A stretch of DNA of 26,402 nucleotides from CAZVVG01 sp964630615 (lineage in GTDB: Bacteria > Patescibacteriota > Minisyncoccia > Moranbacterales > UBA2206). The DNA is taken from contig CAZVVG010000009.1 in NCBI GenBank assembly GCA_964630615.1, positions 1 to 26,402 of the forward strand, read 5' to 3'. This document shows, piece by piece, positions 1 to 6,893 of this stretch. How positions within the stretch are numbered: position 1 is the first letter of the stretch; every line of letters starts with the position of its first letter. Both the position numbers and the translations under genes were made by a program. The notes beneath the pieces were generated by a model. It did no database searches and was not told where the DNA came from. It saw only the letters and a program-made list of their open reading frames with translations.

Positions 1-1481
1 TTGGCGGTCTGAAAACCGCCTTGATTAATTTTCTTTTCGCTAAAAAAACTGGGGGCGATTTTATTTTGCGTCTTGAAGACACCGATCAAAAAAGATATGT
101 TTCTGGATCGGTAGAATCTTTAATCAGCTCGCTTCAATGGACTGGACTGGATTACCAGGAGGGGCCAAAAATAACAACGGAAAGACCTAAAATATCACCC
201 GAAAAAAACCTTAAGGAATCAAAGAATTATCCAGGAATAATTGAAATAGGAAATTTCGGCCCCTACATTCAATCAGAAAGGCTGGCTCTCTATAAAAAAT
301 ATGCTCAACAATTAGTTGAAAGGGGAGAGGCTTATTATTGTTTTTGTTCTCCAGCCCGACTAGAAAAATTACGACAAGATCAGTCAAAAAAGAAAATAGC
401 TCCAAAATATGATCGGCAGTGTTTAAGTTTAACTCCGGAAGAAATCCAAGAAAAAATAAAAAAGGGGGATTCTCATATTATTCGTCTTAAAATTCCCGAG
501 GGAAAAACGACTTTTCAAGATCTTGTCTTTGGACATATTGAAGTCGACAACTCAACTCTTGATGATCAGGTCCTTTTAAAATCCGATGGCTTTCCCACCT
601 ATCATCTGGCCGTAGTCATTGACGATTATTTGATGAAAATAAGCCATGTAATTCGGGGAGTCGAATGGCTTCCCAGTACCCCAAAGCACCTGATTCTTTA
701 TGAGGCATTTGGTTGGAAGGAAAATATCCCTCAATTCATCCATATGCCCAATATGCTTAATCAGGACAAAAAGAAGCTTTCTAAAAGAAGAGATAGTGTA
801 AGTGTGGAAGAATTTAGGAAAAAAGGTTTTTCTAAAGAAGCGCTTTTAAATTATGTTCTTCTTTTGGGCTGGAACCCCAAAACCGAACAGGAAATATTTT
901 CCCTGGAAGAAATGATTGAGCAGTTTGAGCTTTCAAAGCTAAACCGTTCGGGTGGTATTTTTGATTTAGAAAGACTGACCTGGATAAATAAGGAACAGCT
1001 AAAAAAGATGGATTTGGAAAGACTTTATACCGAAACTCTGAATTTTTTAAAAGATAAAGATTTTTATAAAAAAGTCCCGGCTGAAAGAAAAACTCAGGAA
1101 TATATTAAAAAAGTAATCTCTGTAGAAAGAAGTCGGGGAGAAAATTTTTCCCAGCTAGGGGACAGGGGCATTTTTTTCTTTCTGGATATCCACTATGAAA
1201 AAAAACTTCTTTATTGGAAACAGATGACGGACGCGGAACTCAGCGTTTCGTTGAAAAAATCTCTGATCCTCCTAGAAAATATTGAAGAAAAATATTGGAC
1301 CAGGGAAAATATAGAAAAAATCCTTTTGGCCGCCGCTGAAAATAAGCGAGGAGAGTTGCTTTGGCCGCTGAGAGTAAGCTTGACTGGTGAAAAAAAATCA
1401 CCCTCTCCTTTTGAATGTGCCTGGGTTTTAGGCAAGGAAGAAACCTTAAAAAGAATTAATCAAGCTTTAAGATTAATCTAG
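1..1481 (+). CDS. gltX: Glutamyl-tRNA synthetase, 5'-truncated by the window edge
   Basis: Charges tRNA(Glu) with glutamate in the cytoplasm. The frame stays open upstream of the first possible TTG (position 21): bases 3-20 encode GGLKTA, which completes the class I HIGG signature, so the true start lies about 10-15 codons before the window. Seen: FAKKTGGDFILRLEDTD near the start, a zinc-type CFC...C cluster at about residues 106-136 (from position 21), and the KMSKS-equivalent LSKR loop in DKKKLSKRRDS. The C-terminal anticodon-binding part is present and ends normally in TAG. Odd: about 30 residues separate EGP from GPYIQSER where other GluRSs have about 6, so there is an insertion of roughly 24 residues (about nt 168-257). 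The M23 peptidase gene follows after 8 nt, so co-transcription is likely. Whether the enzyme is discriminating or also charges tRNA(Gln) cannot be told here. Confidence 0.96.
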   Translation, partial: GGLKTALINFLFAKKTGGDFILRLEDTDQKRYVSGSVESLISSLQWTGLDYQEGPKITTERPKISPEKNLKESKNYPGIIEIGNFGPYIQSERLALYKKYAQQLVERGEAYYCFCSPARLEKLRQDQSKKKIAPKYDRQCLSLTPEEIQEKIKKGDSHIIRLKIPEGKTTFQDLVFGHIEVDNSTLDDQVLLKSDGFPTYHLAVVIDDYLMKISHVIRGVEWLPSTPKHLILYEAFGWKENIPQFIHMPNMLNQDKKKLSKRRDSVSVEEFRKKGFSKEALLNYVLLLGWNPKTEQEIFSLEEMIEQFELSKLNRSGGIFDLERLTWINKEQLKKMDLERLYTETLNFLKDKDFYKKVPAERKTQEYIKKVISVERSRGENFSQLGDRGIFFFLDIHYEKKLLYWKQMTDAELSVSLKKSLILLENIEEKYWTRENIEKILLAAAENKRGELLWPLRVSLTGEKKSPSPFECAWVLGKEETLKRINQALRLI

Positions 1482-1489
1482 TTAATAAA

Positions 1490-2728
1490 ATGGAGGTGTT
1501 AAGAAATAAGAAATATCTATCTATCTTTGGCTTTGCAGTCTTCATTTTTATGTTGGTATTTTTTTGTAAACAAAGAACGATTGCCTTAGATTGCGACAGT
1601 TCACTTCTCACTTCCGAAGAACAAAGAGAGTGCGATAAATTAAAGGACAAGGCGAAAACTTATAATTCTCTCATAAAAATAAAAGAGAAACAAGCAGATA
1701 GCATCGCGAGTCAACTTCAACTGATTAATCGAAATCAGGAAAAAACCTCTCAAGAACTTGAAACCACTAGTGAAAAATTGACCGAAACAAGGAGTCAACT
1801 TGAAAACCTGGTGAATAGAATAAAGGAAAATGAAAAACAAATTAATTTTCAGAAAAAAATCCTAAGGGGACTGATGCAGAGTTATTACGAAAACAATCAG
1901 GAAGGAATGCTGGATTTAGTGATCTTAGAAAATAAATTATCCGACTTACTTCGTAGGCCCGAATCCCTTAAGCAGTTTGGAACAAAAATTAATGAGGTCT
2001 TGGCGAATATTCAAAAAACTAAAAAGGAGTTAGAGAATCAACAAGGTCAATTAGAAGAAAAAGAAGGCGAGAGTGAAAAATTAAAGGAGGAATTGGAGAG
2101 AAAAAATCTTTCTCTTCAGGAAAATGAAGAGCAAAAATCAAAATACTTAGCTCAAACCCAAGCGGAAAAGGAAAAATACGAAAAGTTGCTGGACGAAATT
2201 GACAATGAAATCTATGAATTAGAGTCAGGAAAAAACGATAATATAGATTTTTCAAAAATTCCTCCAAGTAAGGGTGACTATTTTTATTATCCTGTTTCCA
2301 AAGTAAATATCACGCAGGGCTATGGGATGACTTCTTACGCGAAACAAGGAGCTTATGGCGGTAAACCTCACAATGGAATTGATTTTGGAACCAATGGTAA
2401 ATACGTAACGGTTTACTCCGCCAAGTCGGGAAAAGTTTTGGCAACTGGAAACAACGGACGTTATGCCTATGGGAAATGGATTGCTCTTGACCATGGAGAT
2501 GGCTTATTGACTCTTTATGGCCATCTTAGCTCAATTTCCGCTTCCAAAGGAGAAAAGGTTGAGAGTAGGAAAAAAATTGGCGTCAGTGGCAATACTGGAT
2601 ATTCGACGGGACCTCATCTTCATTTTTCGGTTTTTGTTAAAGATTCTTTTGAAATAAAAGAATCCAAATACGTTAAGGGTTTAATGATTCCAGTAGGAGC
2701 CTCGATTAATCCCATGAGATATTTATAA
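1490..2728 (+). CDS. Membrane-anchored coiled-coil M23 family metallopeptidase (EnvC/NlpD-like)
   Basis: Probable murein hydrolase, or activator of one, acting outside the cytoplasmic membrane. Layout: an N-terminal hydrophobic segment (about residues 9-26) serving as signal or anchor; a long charged Glu/Lys/Gln-rich coiled coil (about 50-245); and a C-terminal LytM/M23 domain (about 268-412). Zinc ligands of the family are all visible: H294 and D298 in HNGID, and H376/H378 in PHLHFS, so it should be catalytically competent. The YGHLS and GYSTGPHLH motifs are typical. Length 412 aa fits EnvC-type proteins. The gene follows gltX by 8 nt. Start: ATG at 1490 is the only plausible one before the hydrophobic segment, but the GGAGG sequence lies just inside the ORF (codons 2-3) and not upstream, so it cannot act as its ribosome site. 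Translation may depend on coupling to gltX. Confidence 0.93.
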   Translation: MEVLRNKKYLSIFGFAVFIFMLVFFCKQRTIALDCDSSLLTSEEQRECDKLKDKAKTYNSLIKIKEKQADSIASQLQLINRNQEKTSQELETTSEKLTETRSQLENLVNRIKENEKQINFQKKILRGLMQSYYENNQEGMLDLVILENKLSDLLRRPESLKQFGTKINEVLANIQKTKKELENQQGQLEEKEGESEKLKEELERKNLSLQENEEQKSKYLAQTQAEKEKYEKLLDEIDNEIYELESGKNDNIDFSKIPPSKGDYFYYPVSKVNITQGYGMTSYAKQGAYGGKPHNGIDFGTNGKYVTVYSAKSGKVLATGNNGRYAYGKWIALDHGDGLLTLYGHLSSISASKGEKVESRKKIGVSGNTGYSTGPHLHFSVFVKDSFEIKESKYVKGLMIPVGASINPMRYL

Positions 2729-2752
2729 ATTTTAACAAAATAATTATAAATA

Positions 2753-2780
2753 AAAAGAGGGGAGTAAATGACCCTCTTTT
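2753..2780. terminator. Bidirectional intrinsic terminator between convergent genes
   Basis: AAAAGAGGG (2753-2761) is exactly complementary to CCCTCTTTT (2772-2780), around a 10-nt loop. On the plus strand the stem ends in a T-run and ends the gltX/M23 transcript. On the minus strand it is followed by TTTTTATTT and can end the isc transcript. The convergent gene order fits a shared terminator. Confidence 0.85.
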
Positions 2781-2784
2781 CCTT

Positions 2785-2911
2785 TATTTGAAGCTTTTAA
2801 ATCCTTTACAGAGTCGTAAAAGATATATTGTGCGACTCTTTATCTAATCTTAAAGCTTCTCCCCTCTAAAGAGAAATGAACAGAAATTTCTTTCAGAAAA
2901 ATTTGTTATTT
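2785..2911. other. Structured intergenic region / 3' UTR of the isc operon
   Basis: No ORF or tRNA is seen. Several nested inverted repeats are: GAAGCTTTTAA (2790-2800) pairs with TTAAAGCTTC (2851-2860) with one bulged base, and encloses GAGTCG (2811-2816) / CGACTC (2833-2838). A short CTCTAAAGAG palindrome (2864-2873) and a GAAAT...ATTTC pair follow. In the minus direction this would be a folded 3' UTR of iscU before the terminator. I see no promoter that would make it an independent RNA. Confidence 0.35.
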
Positions 2912-3292
2912 CTATTTTATTTTAATTTTTTTATTTTTATAATTATCCAGCGCTTGACGTAAAGCTTCCGCGGCCAGATTGGAACAATGCATTTTTATCG
3001 GAGGTAGTCCTTCTAAACTCTCGGCCACGCTTTTCCGGGTGATCATTTCCGCCTCCCCTACGGATTTCCCCCTGGCTAATTCCGTTACCATAGAAGAGGT
3101 AGCAATGGCGGCCGCACAACCTAAAGTTTCAAATTTGATATCTTTAATTATTCCTTTTTCAATCTGAATATATATTTTCATTAAATCTCCGCAGACTGGA
3201 TTACCGACGACACCAACACCAGAAGGATTTTTAATCCTCCCCCGATTTTTGGGTTTTGTAAAATGTTGAATTACTTTTTTTGAATATTGCAT
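2912..3292 (-). CDS. iscU: IscU-type iron-sulfur cluster scaffold protein
   Basis: Scaffold on which [2Fe-2S] clusters are built from sulfur delivered by IscS before transfer to target proteins in the cytoplasm. 126 aa, the usual IscU/NifU-N length. All three cluster cysteines are present: C34 in GNPVCGD, C59 in LGCAAAIATSS and C103 in PPIKMHCS, with the conserved lysine (K100) and histidine (H102) next to the third. The K-x-H-C pattern and the lack of an insertion between the second and third cysteine mark it as IscU rather than SufU. The ATG lies only 5 nt after the iscS stop, so the two are surely co-transcribed. No Shine-Dalgarno is visible. There is no IscA, HscA/HscB or ferredoxin gene beside it, so the operon is reduced compared with the proteobacterial isc cluster. 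Confidence 0.95.
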   Translation of the reverse strand: MQYSKKVIQHFTKPKNRGRIKNPSGVGVVGNPVCGDLMKIYIQIEKGIIKDIKFETLGCAAAIATSSMVTELARGKSVGEAEMITRKSVAESLEGLPPIKMHCSNLAAEALRQALDNYKNKKIKIK

Positions 3293-3297
3293 ATTTT

Positions 3298-4536
3298 TTA
3301 TTTTTTATAATATTCTTCCAAAACTTTACCCGAAATCCTGCGCAAATTTTTTACAGTTATTTTAAGCTTTTCAATAAAAATATCTAGCTCCTTTTTAGTG
3401 GTAAATTTTCCCAGGCTTACGCGGAGTGAGCCATGAGCTTGTTCTGGACTAAGTCCGAGAGCCAAAAGAACATGAGACGGCTCTAGACTGCCCGTAGAAC
3501 AAGCCGAACCCGTCGAACAAGCAATTCCCGCCAAACTCAAAGACAAAATTAAGCTCTCCCCTTCCAGATTAAGGAAACTAAAATTTGCGTTATTTGGAGA
3601 CCGAAATTTTTTCGACCCATTTAATCTTGACCCGGGAACTTCTTCTAAAACTCTCTGAATTAAATAGTTTCTTAGGTTTAAGATTTTCTTCGCTTTATTT
3701 TTCACATTCTTAGTTTTGAGCTGATTAATAGCTTCTCCTAAACCGACGATTCCGGCTACATTGTGAGTTCCTGATCTCAAAGAAAATTCCTGATCTCCTC
3801 CATCCTGAATCCGTTCCACTGGCGTTCCTTTTTTTAGATACAAAGCTCCTATTCCCTTGGGTCCATAAATCTTATGCGCTGAAAAAGAAAGAAGATCTAC
3901 TCCGATTTTCTTTACTCGGCAATCAAAATAATTTAACGCCTGGGTTGCGTCCGTATGAAAAAATATTCTTCCTTCTTCTCGGTTTCGGTTCTTGTTAATT
4001 ACTTCCAACATTCTACCGATTTCTTTAATGGGTTGCACCGTTCCAATCTCATTGTTAACGTACATTATGGAAACTAAGAGAGTACTCGGTTTAATCGCTT
4101 TTTTTAAATCCTCCAATTTAACTATCCCCTCTTCAGAAACAGGTAAATAGGTCACTTCCGCCTGAAACGATTTTTCCAAAAACTTAATTGAATTTAAGAC
4201 GCAATGATGTTCAAAGACAGTAGTAATAATATGAGGTTTTATTTTTTTGGTCTTTGGCTTTTCAAAATAGTATTTTTTAATCAATCCTTTAATGGCTAAA
4301 TTATTACTTTCGGTTGCTCCAGAGGTAAAAATTACTTCCTCAGGAAGGCACTCTAAAAATTTGGCTACGCCTTCCCTAGTTTTTTCTATCGCCCTCTCCG
4401 CTTCCTGGCCAAAAATATGGATTGACATTGGATTGCCAAATTTTTCTTTAAAATAGGGCAACATGGACCGCAAAACTTCTTTATCTAAAGGAGTTGTAGC
4501 GGCATAATCCAAATAAATCTTTTGAAAGTTTTTCAT
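3298..4536 (-). CDS. iscS: Cysteine desulfurase (NifS/IscS family)
   Basis: PLP-dependent enzyme that takes sulfur from cysteine, forms a persulfide and passes it to IscU (and possibly to tRNA thiolation enzymes). 412 aa, the normal family length. Seen in order: YLDYAATTPLD at the N-terminus; SGATESNNLAIKG (PLP phosphate region); the EHH motif in place of the more usual EHK; FHTDATQA; SFSAHKIYGPKG, whose lysine binds PLP; GGDQEFSLRSGTHN; and the loop GSACSTGSLEPSHVL with the catalytic cysteine. The loop is preceded by a near-repeat (ACSTGSACSTGS). The short active-site loop type matches group I enzymes that partner IscU. It lies between the Rrf2 gene (the regulator's TAA directly abuts this ATG) and iscU (5-nt gap), forming a three-gene operon. 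Confidence 0.96.
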   Translation of the reverse strand: MKNFQKIYLDYAATTPLDKEVLRSMLPYFKEKFGNPMSIHIFGQEAERAIEKTREGVAKFLECLPEEVIFTSGATESNNLAIKGLIKKYYFEKPKTKKIKPHIITTVFEHHCVLNSIKFLEKSFQAEVTYLPVSEEGIVKLEDLKKAIKPSTLLVSIMYVNNEIGTVQPIKEIGRMLEVINKNRNREEGRIFFHTDATQALNYFDCRVKKIGVDLLSFSAHKIYGPKGIGALYLKKGTPVERIQDGGDQEFSLRSGTHNVAGIVGLGEAINQLKTKNVKNKAKKILNLRNYLIQRVLEEVPGSRLNGSKKFRSPNNANFSFLNLEGESLILSLSLAGIACSTGSACSTGSLEPSHVLLALGLSPEQAHGSLRVSLGKFTTKKELDIFIEKLKITVKNLRRISGKVLEEYYKK

Positions 4537-4929
4537 TTAATTCCGAATTAAATCACTTAGCTTAATTTTATACAGAGTCTTTTTTATTTGCCTTCCTAAT
4601 TCAATCCAAACCTGGCTGGAGGGACAATTACAATAAGAAGAATGATCGCTTTCAGCGCATTTCATAGGAGCAATCGACCCTTCCAAAATTTCAATGATCG
4701 GCCCGACGCTCTGAAGCTTTGGATTCTGATTTAAGGCATAGCCACCGCTTTTTCCTTTCTGACTCTTGACTAAGTTATTTTTTTTTAATTTTCCCATCAA
4801 TTTCTCCAAATATTTAAGAGAAATCTTCTCTTCCCTGCCAATCTGTTTTATGTTTTTTCTATGTGGATAATTTTTGGCTAAATTAACCATGGCCATCAGA
4901 CCATATTCAGCCCGAGTTGAGTATCTCAT
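4537..4929 (-). CDS. Rrf2 family transcriptional regulator, IscR-like
   Basis: DNA-binding sensor that probably controls its own isc operon. 130 aa. The N-terminus MRYSTRAEYGLMAM and the winged-helix part (about 1-70, with KSGGYAL in the wing) are typical of Rrf2/IscR. The C-terminal half contains three cysteines, C91, C100 and C102, in the region where IscR holds its [2Fe-2S] cluster (C92/C98/C104 in E. coli). The spacing is altered (8 and 1 residues between cysteines instead of 5 and 5), so cluster ligation is plausible but not proven. It is first gene of the operon, abutting iscS. A sigma70-type promoter and a near-perfect palindrome resembling the IscR type 1 site lie just upstream, which supports autoregulation. 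Confidence 0.92.
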   Translation of the reverse strand: MRYSTRAEYGLMAMVNLAKNYPHRKNIKQIGREEKISLKYLEKLMGKLKKNNLVKSQKGKSGGYALNQNPKLQSVGPIIEILEGSIAPMKCAESDHSSYCNCPSSQVWIELGRQIKKTLYKIKLSDLIRN

Positions 4930-4938
4930 TTTGATTAA

Positions 4939-4970
4939 ATTAATATCCTACTGTTTTAGTAGGTATTAAT
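4939..4970. promoter_or_regulatory. Palindromic operator, IscR type 1-like
   Basis: CCTACT (4947-4952), GTTTT, AGTAGG (4958-4963) is a perfect inverted repeat, extended outward by ATTAATAT on the left and TATTAAT on the right. The core ACT-GTTTT-AGT matches the ACT-R-WWW-Y-AGT centre of the E. coli IscR type 1 site. It lies between the -10 box and the start codon of the Rrf2 gene, at or just after the expected transcription start, where a bound regulator would repress. Confidence 0.75.
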
Positions 4971-4998
4971 ATATTAACAAAAACCATCTAGAAGTCAA
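4971..4998 (-). promoter_or_regulatory. Sigma70-type promoter of the rrf2-iscS-iscU operon
   Basis: Reading the minus strand: TTGACT (4998-4993), a 16-nt spacer, then TAATAT (4976-4971). The expected start of transcription falls near 4964, inside the operator palindrome, leaving a leader of about 35 nt. Confidence 0.75.
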
Positions 4999-5033
4999 GT
5001 TTTATTTCCTCTTTTAAACTTCTCTCCCCCGAC

Positions 5034-5059
5034 AAAAAATTAGCCTAGCAAATCTAGGC
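5034..5059 (-). terminator. Intrinsic terminator of the small minus-strand unit
   Basis: GCCTAG (5043-5048) and CTAGGC (5054-5059) form a perfect 6-bp stem with a 5-nt loop; on the minus strand the stem is followed by T, AA and a run of six T. The hairpin overlaps the last codons and stop of the 38-codon ORF. Confidence 0.7.
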
Positions 5060-5156
5060 AGGCTGAAGCAAATAAAGTAATGAAGACTATCGTTACACAA
5101 AAAATAACAAACTTAAACATTTCGTCCTGTTTTGGTTCCAGTACGTTTTTAAACAT
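5040..5156 (-). CDS. Possible 38-aa single-pass membrane peptide (or the body of a small RNA)
   Basis: A short ORF not recognised as any known family. It starts at ATG 5156 and ends at TAA 5042-5040. The peptide has a charged N-terminal 15 residues (MFKNVLEPKQDEMFK), then a hydrophobic stretch of about 18 residues (FVIFCVTIVFITLFASAC), and ends in LDLLG. A second ATG at codon 13 could be the real start. No Shine-Dalgarno is seen. Support for being expressed: a perfect TATAAT about 43 nt upstream and a strong intrinsic terminator at the stop codon make an isolated transcript of roughly 155 nt. That unit could equally be a non-coding RNA whose terminator happens to overlap the ORF. It lies between the isc operon promoter and the divergent nuclease gene. 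Confidence 0.4.
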   Translation of the reverse strand: MFKNVLEPKQDEMFKFVIFCVTIVFITLFASACLDLLG

Positions 5157-5198
5157 TTTTTATAAATATCAAAAGGGATTTCTTTTACGACCCTTCTA

Positions 5199-5204
5199 AT
5201 TATA
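5199..5204 (-). promoter_or_regulatory. -10 box of the small minus-strand unit
   Basis: Perfect TATAAT on the minus strand. The -35 region is poor (only TTTCAT-like sequence at the right distance). Transcription would start near 5191 and the leader could fold by AAGGG/CCCTT pairing before the 38-codon ORF. Confidence 0.45.
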
Positions 5205-5228
5205 CACCTTTTAGGAAAAAATGAAAGT

Positions 5229-5257
5229 TTGACCTGCTTTTCTCTTTAGATTAAACT
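5229..5257 (+). promoter_or_regulatory. Promoter of the RecB-like nuclease gene
   Basis: TTGACC (5229-5234), 17 nt, TAAACT (5252-5257), a 4 of 6 match at -10. A transcript would begin near 5264, leaving a leader of only about 15 nt before ATG 5279. Confidence 0.5.
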
Positions 5258-5278
5258 TAAGCCAAAATAACTAAAATT

Positions 5279-6400
5279 ATGCGTATTTCTTATTCTTCCC
5301 TAGATACCTACTCTTCTTGTCCGCTTAAATATAAATTCCAGGAAGTGGATAAAATCAAAACTCCTAAATCAAAGGAGGCTATTTTTGGAACCACTCTTCA
5401 CTCAACCCTAAAATTTATCCATGCGCCAGGCATTCTTTATCCCAATTTGGAACAGGCTCTGGAATTTTTTAGTCAGAACTGGAATCCAGCGATTTTCGAC
5501 TCCCCTGAAGAAGAGCGTTCGGCTTTTTCCCAGGGCATAAGAATTTTACAAGATTATTATCAAAAAAATAATCCCGCCGAAGTCAATGTTATTGATTTGG
5601 AGTCTCGTTTTCAAGTCGAAATTGGAAACCAAGAAAATCGCCATCTTCTTTCAGGAATAATTGACAGGATTGACAAGACTCAGGAGGGTTATGAAATTAT
5701 TGATTATAAAACTAACCGGAAAATGCCTTCCCAGGAAAAAGTTGATAACGATGTGCAACTTTCGATCTACCTTCGAGCTTTTCTTTCCCGCTATCCTCAG
5801 GAAGAAAGAAACCTAGATAAAATAAAAGTCAGTCTTTATTACCTCAAGCATGGAGTTAAGTTGACCTCAAAAAGGACTAAGGAACAATTAAAAAAAAGTG
5901 AAGCGTCTTTTCTGGAAACAATTCGGCTTATTGAATCCGGTAAATTCGAACCTACCCCTTCACCGCTTTGCGACTGGTGCGGCTATCAAAAACTCTGTCC
6001 ACTCTGGAAACACAAATTCAAAGAACTAAGAAAATTTGAAACTGAAATTATAAAAAAACTGATTGAAGAATATATTGAATTGAAATCGGCTATTTCCCTA
6101 ACTAAAGAGCGCCTCGAAAAAATTCAAGAAGATCTTCTCCGATATATGCAACAGGAGGGAGTAACTCGCATCTTCGGAGAAAAAGGAAGCCTAACTAAAA
6201 TTCTGAGAAAAACTTACAAGTATGATAAGACTAGGCTTAAAGAAATTTTAGATCCTCTTGAAAAATGGGACTTAGTCACTAAGGTGGACGGTCTGGCTTT
6301 AAAAAATATCCTGGATTCTCTTTCTGAAGAAAATAAAAGGGAGGTAGAAAAAGCGAAAATTATTGACAAAGAAAGCGTCGGCCTGACTGTTAAAAAATAA
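5279..6400 (+). CDS. PD-(D/E)XK nuclease, RecB/AddB-like, with Fe-S cysteines
   Basis: Probable DNA exonuclease-type protein of the PDDEXK_1 (RecB/Cas4-like) superfamily. 373 aa. Seen: N-terminal YSSLDTYSSCPLKYKF with C14; the GTTLHSTLKF helix; catalytic D129 in SGIIDRID; D142-Y-K144 in EIIDYKT (the D...D-x-K core); the QxxxY motif Q160-Y164; and C231, C234, C240 in the pattern C-x2-C-x5-C. One early and three late cysteines is the arrangement that holds a [4Fe-4S] cluster in AddB and Cas4. After about residue 250 comes a roughly 120-residue charged helical tail I do not recognise. No cas1/cas2 genes or helicase lie nearby, so it is not called Cas4 or AddB. It faces away from the isc operon, which could supply its cluster. 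Followed after 19 nt by a DUF2062 gene. Confidence 0.9.
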   Translation: MRISYSSLDTYSSCPLKYKFQEVDKIKTPKSKEAIFGTTLHSTLKFIHAPGILYPNLEQALEFFSQNWNPAIFDSPEEERSAFSQGIRILQDYYQKNNPAEVNVIDLESRFQVEIGNQENRHLLSGIIDRIDKTQEGYEIIDYKTNRKMPSQEKVDNDVQLSIYLRAFLSRYPQEERNLDKIKVSLYYLKHGVKLTSKRTKEQLKKSEASFLETIRLIESGKFEPTPSPLCDWCGYQKLCPLWKHKFKELRKFETEIIKKLIEEYIELKSAISLTKERLEKIQEDLLRYMQQEGVTRIFGEKGSLTKILRKTYKYDKTRLKEILDPLEKWDLVTKVDGLALKNILDSLSEENKREVEKAKIIDKESVGLTVKK

Positions 6401-6419
6401 GGAGTTAGAAAAAAGAAAT

Positions 6420-6893
6420 ATGAAGCTTTACCCTAAAATAAAAAGTTTCGTAAAAAAACTTTTTTTCCTTGAAGATTCGCCTCATAAAATTGCCGCAGGG
6501 TTGGCTTTCGGAATATTTTTAGGAATCATTCCAGGAGAAGGAGTCACCGCTGCTCTTATTTTTTCCTCACTTTTTGGCTTTAATCGCTTATCGGCTATTT
6601 CCGGAGCCTTGGCCACAAATATGTGGTCCACTTTAGCAATTCTTCCTTTAGCCGCGAAGACTGGAGCACTTATCTCTGACGAAAGTTATTCAAACTTGGT
6701 TCAGCACTTTAAGAGTTTTAATTATACTTCCAGCTACAAATTTTTTCTGAGTAAATACATTTTATTTGAAATCGCTCTTCCTTTGGTTTTAGGTTTTGTA
6801 TTGTGGGCTCTTATTTTTTCTCTTTTAAGCTATTTAATCTTCTGGCTTCTCCTCAGACACAAAAAAATAATTATTCAGAGATTTAAATTATAA
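6420..6893 (+). CDS. DUF2062 family membrane protein
   Basis: 157-aa integral membrane protein of unknown biochemical role. The family signature is clear: a short basic N-terminus, then SPHKIAAGLAFGIFLGIIPGEG, a second hydrophobic segment over LIFSSLFGFNRLSAISGALATN with the conserved asparagine, and a C-terminal hydrophobic pair (about 112-147) ending in a basic tail. Family members are often found next to glycosyltransferases or other envelope genes in bacteria, but here the upstream neighbour is a nuclease (19-nt gap, same strand). The 3' end overlaps the 3' end of the convergent UMP kinase gene by 11 nt, and I find no terminator between them. Confidence 0.85.
   Translation: MKLYPKIKSFVKKLFFLEDSPHKIAAGLAFGIFLGIIPGEGVTAALIFSSLFGFNRLSAISGALATNMWSTLAILPLAAKTGALISDESYSNLVQHFKSFNYTSSYKFFLSKYILFEIALPLVLGFVLWALIFSLLSYLIFWLLLRHKKIIIQRFKL

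Noticed and set aside
2785..2911. tRNA or other classical RNA gene in the intergenic region.
   Set aside because: No T-loop GTTCRANNC, no acceptor stem ending before CCA and no promoter; only hairpins are supported.
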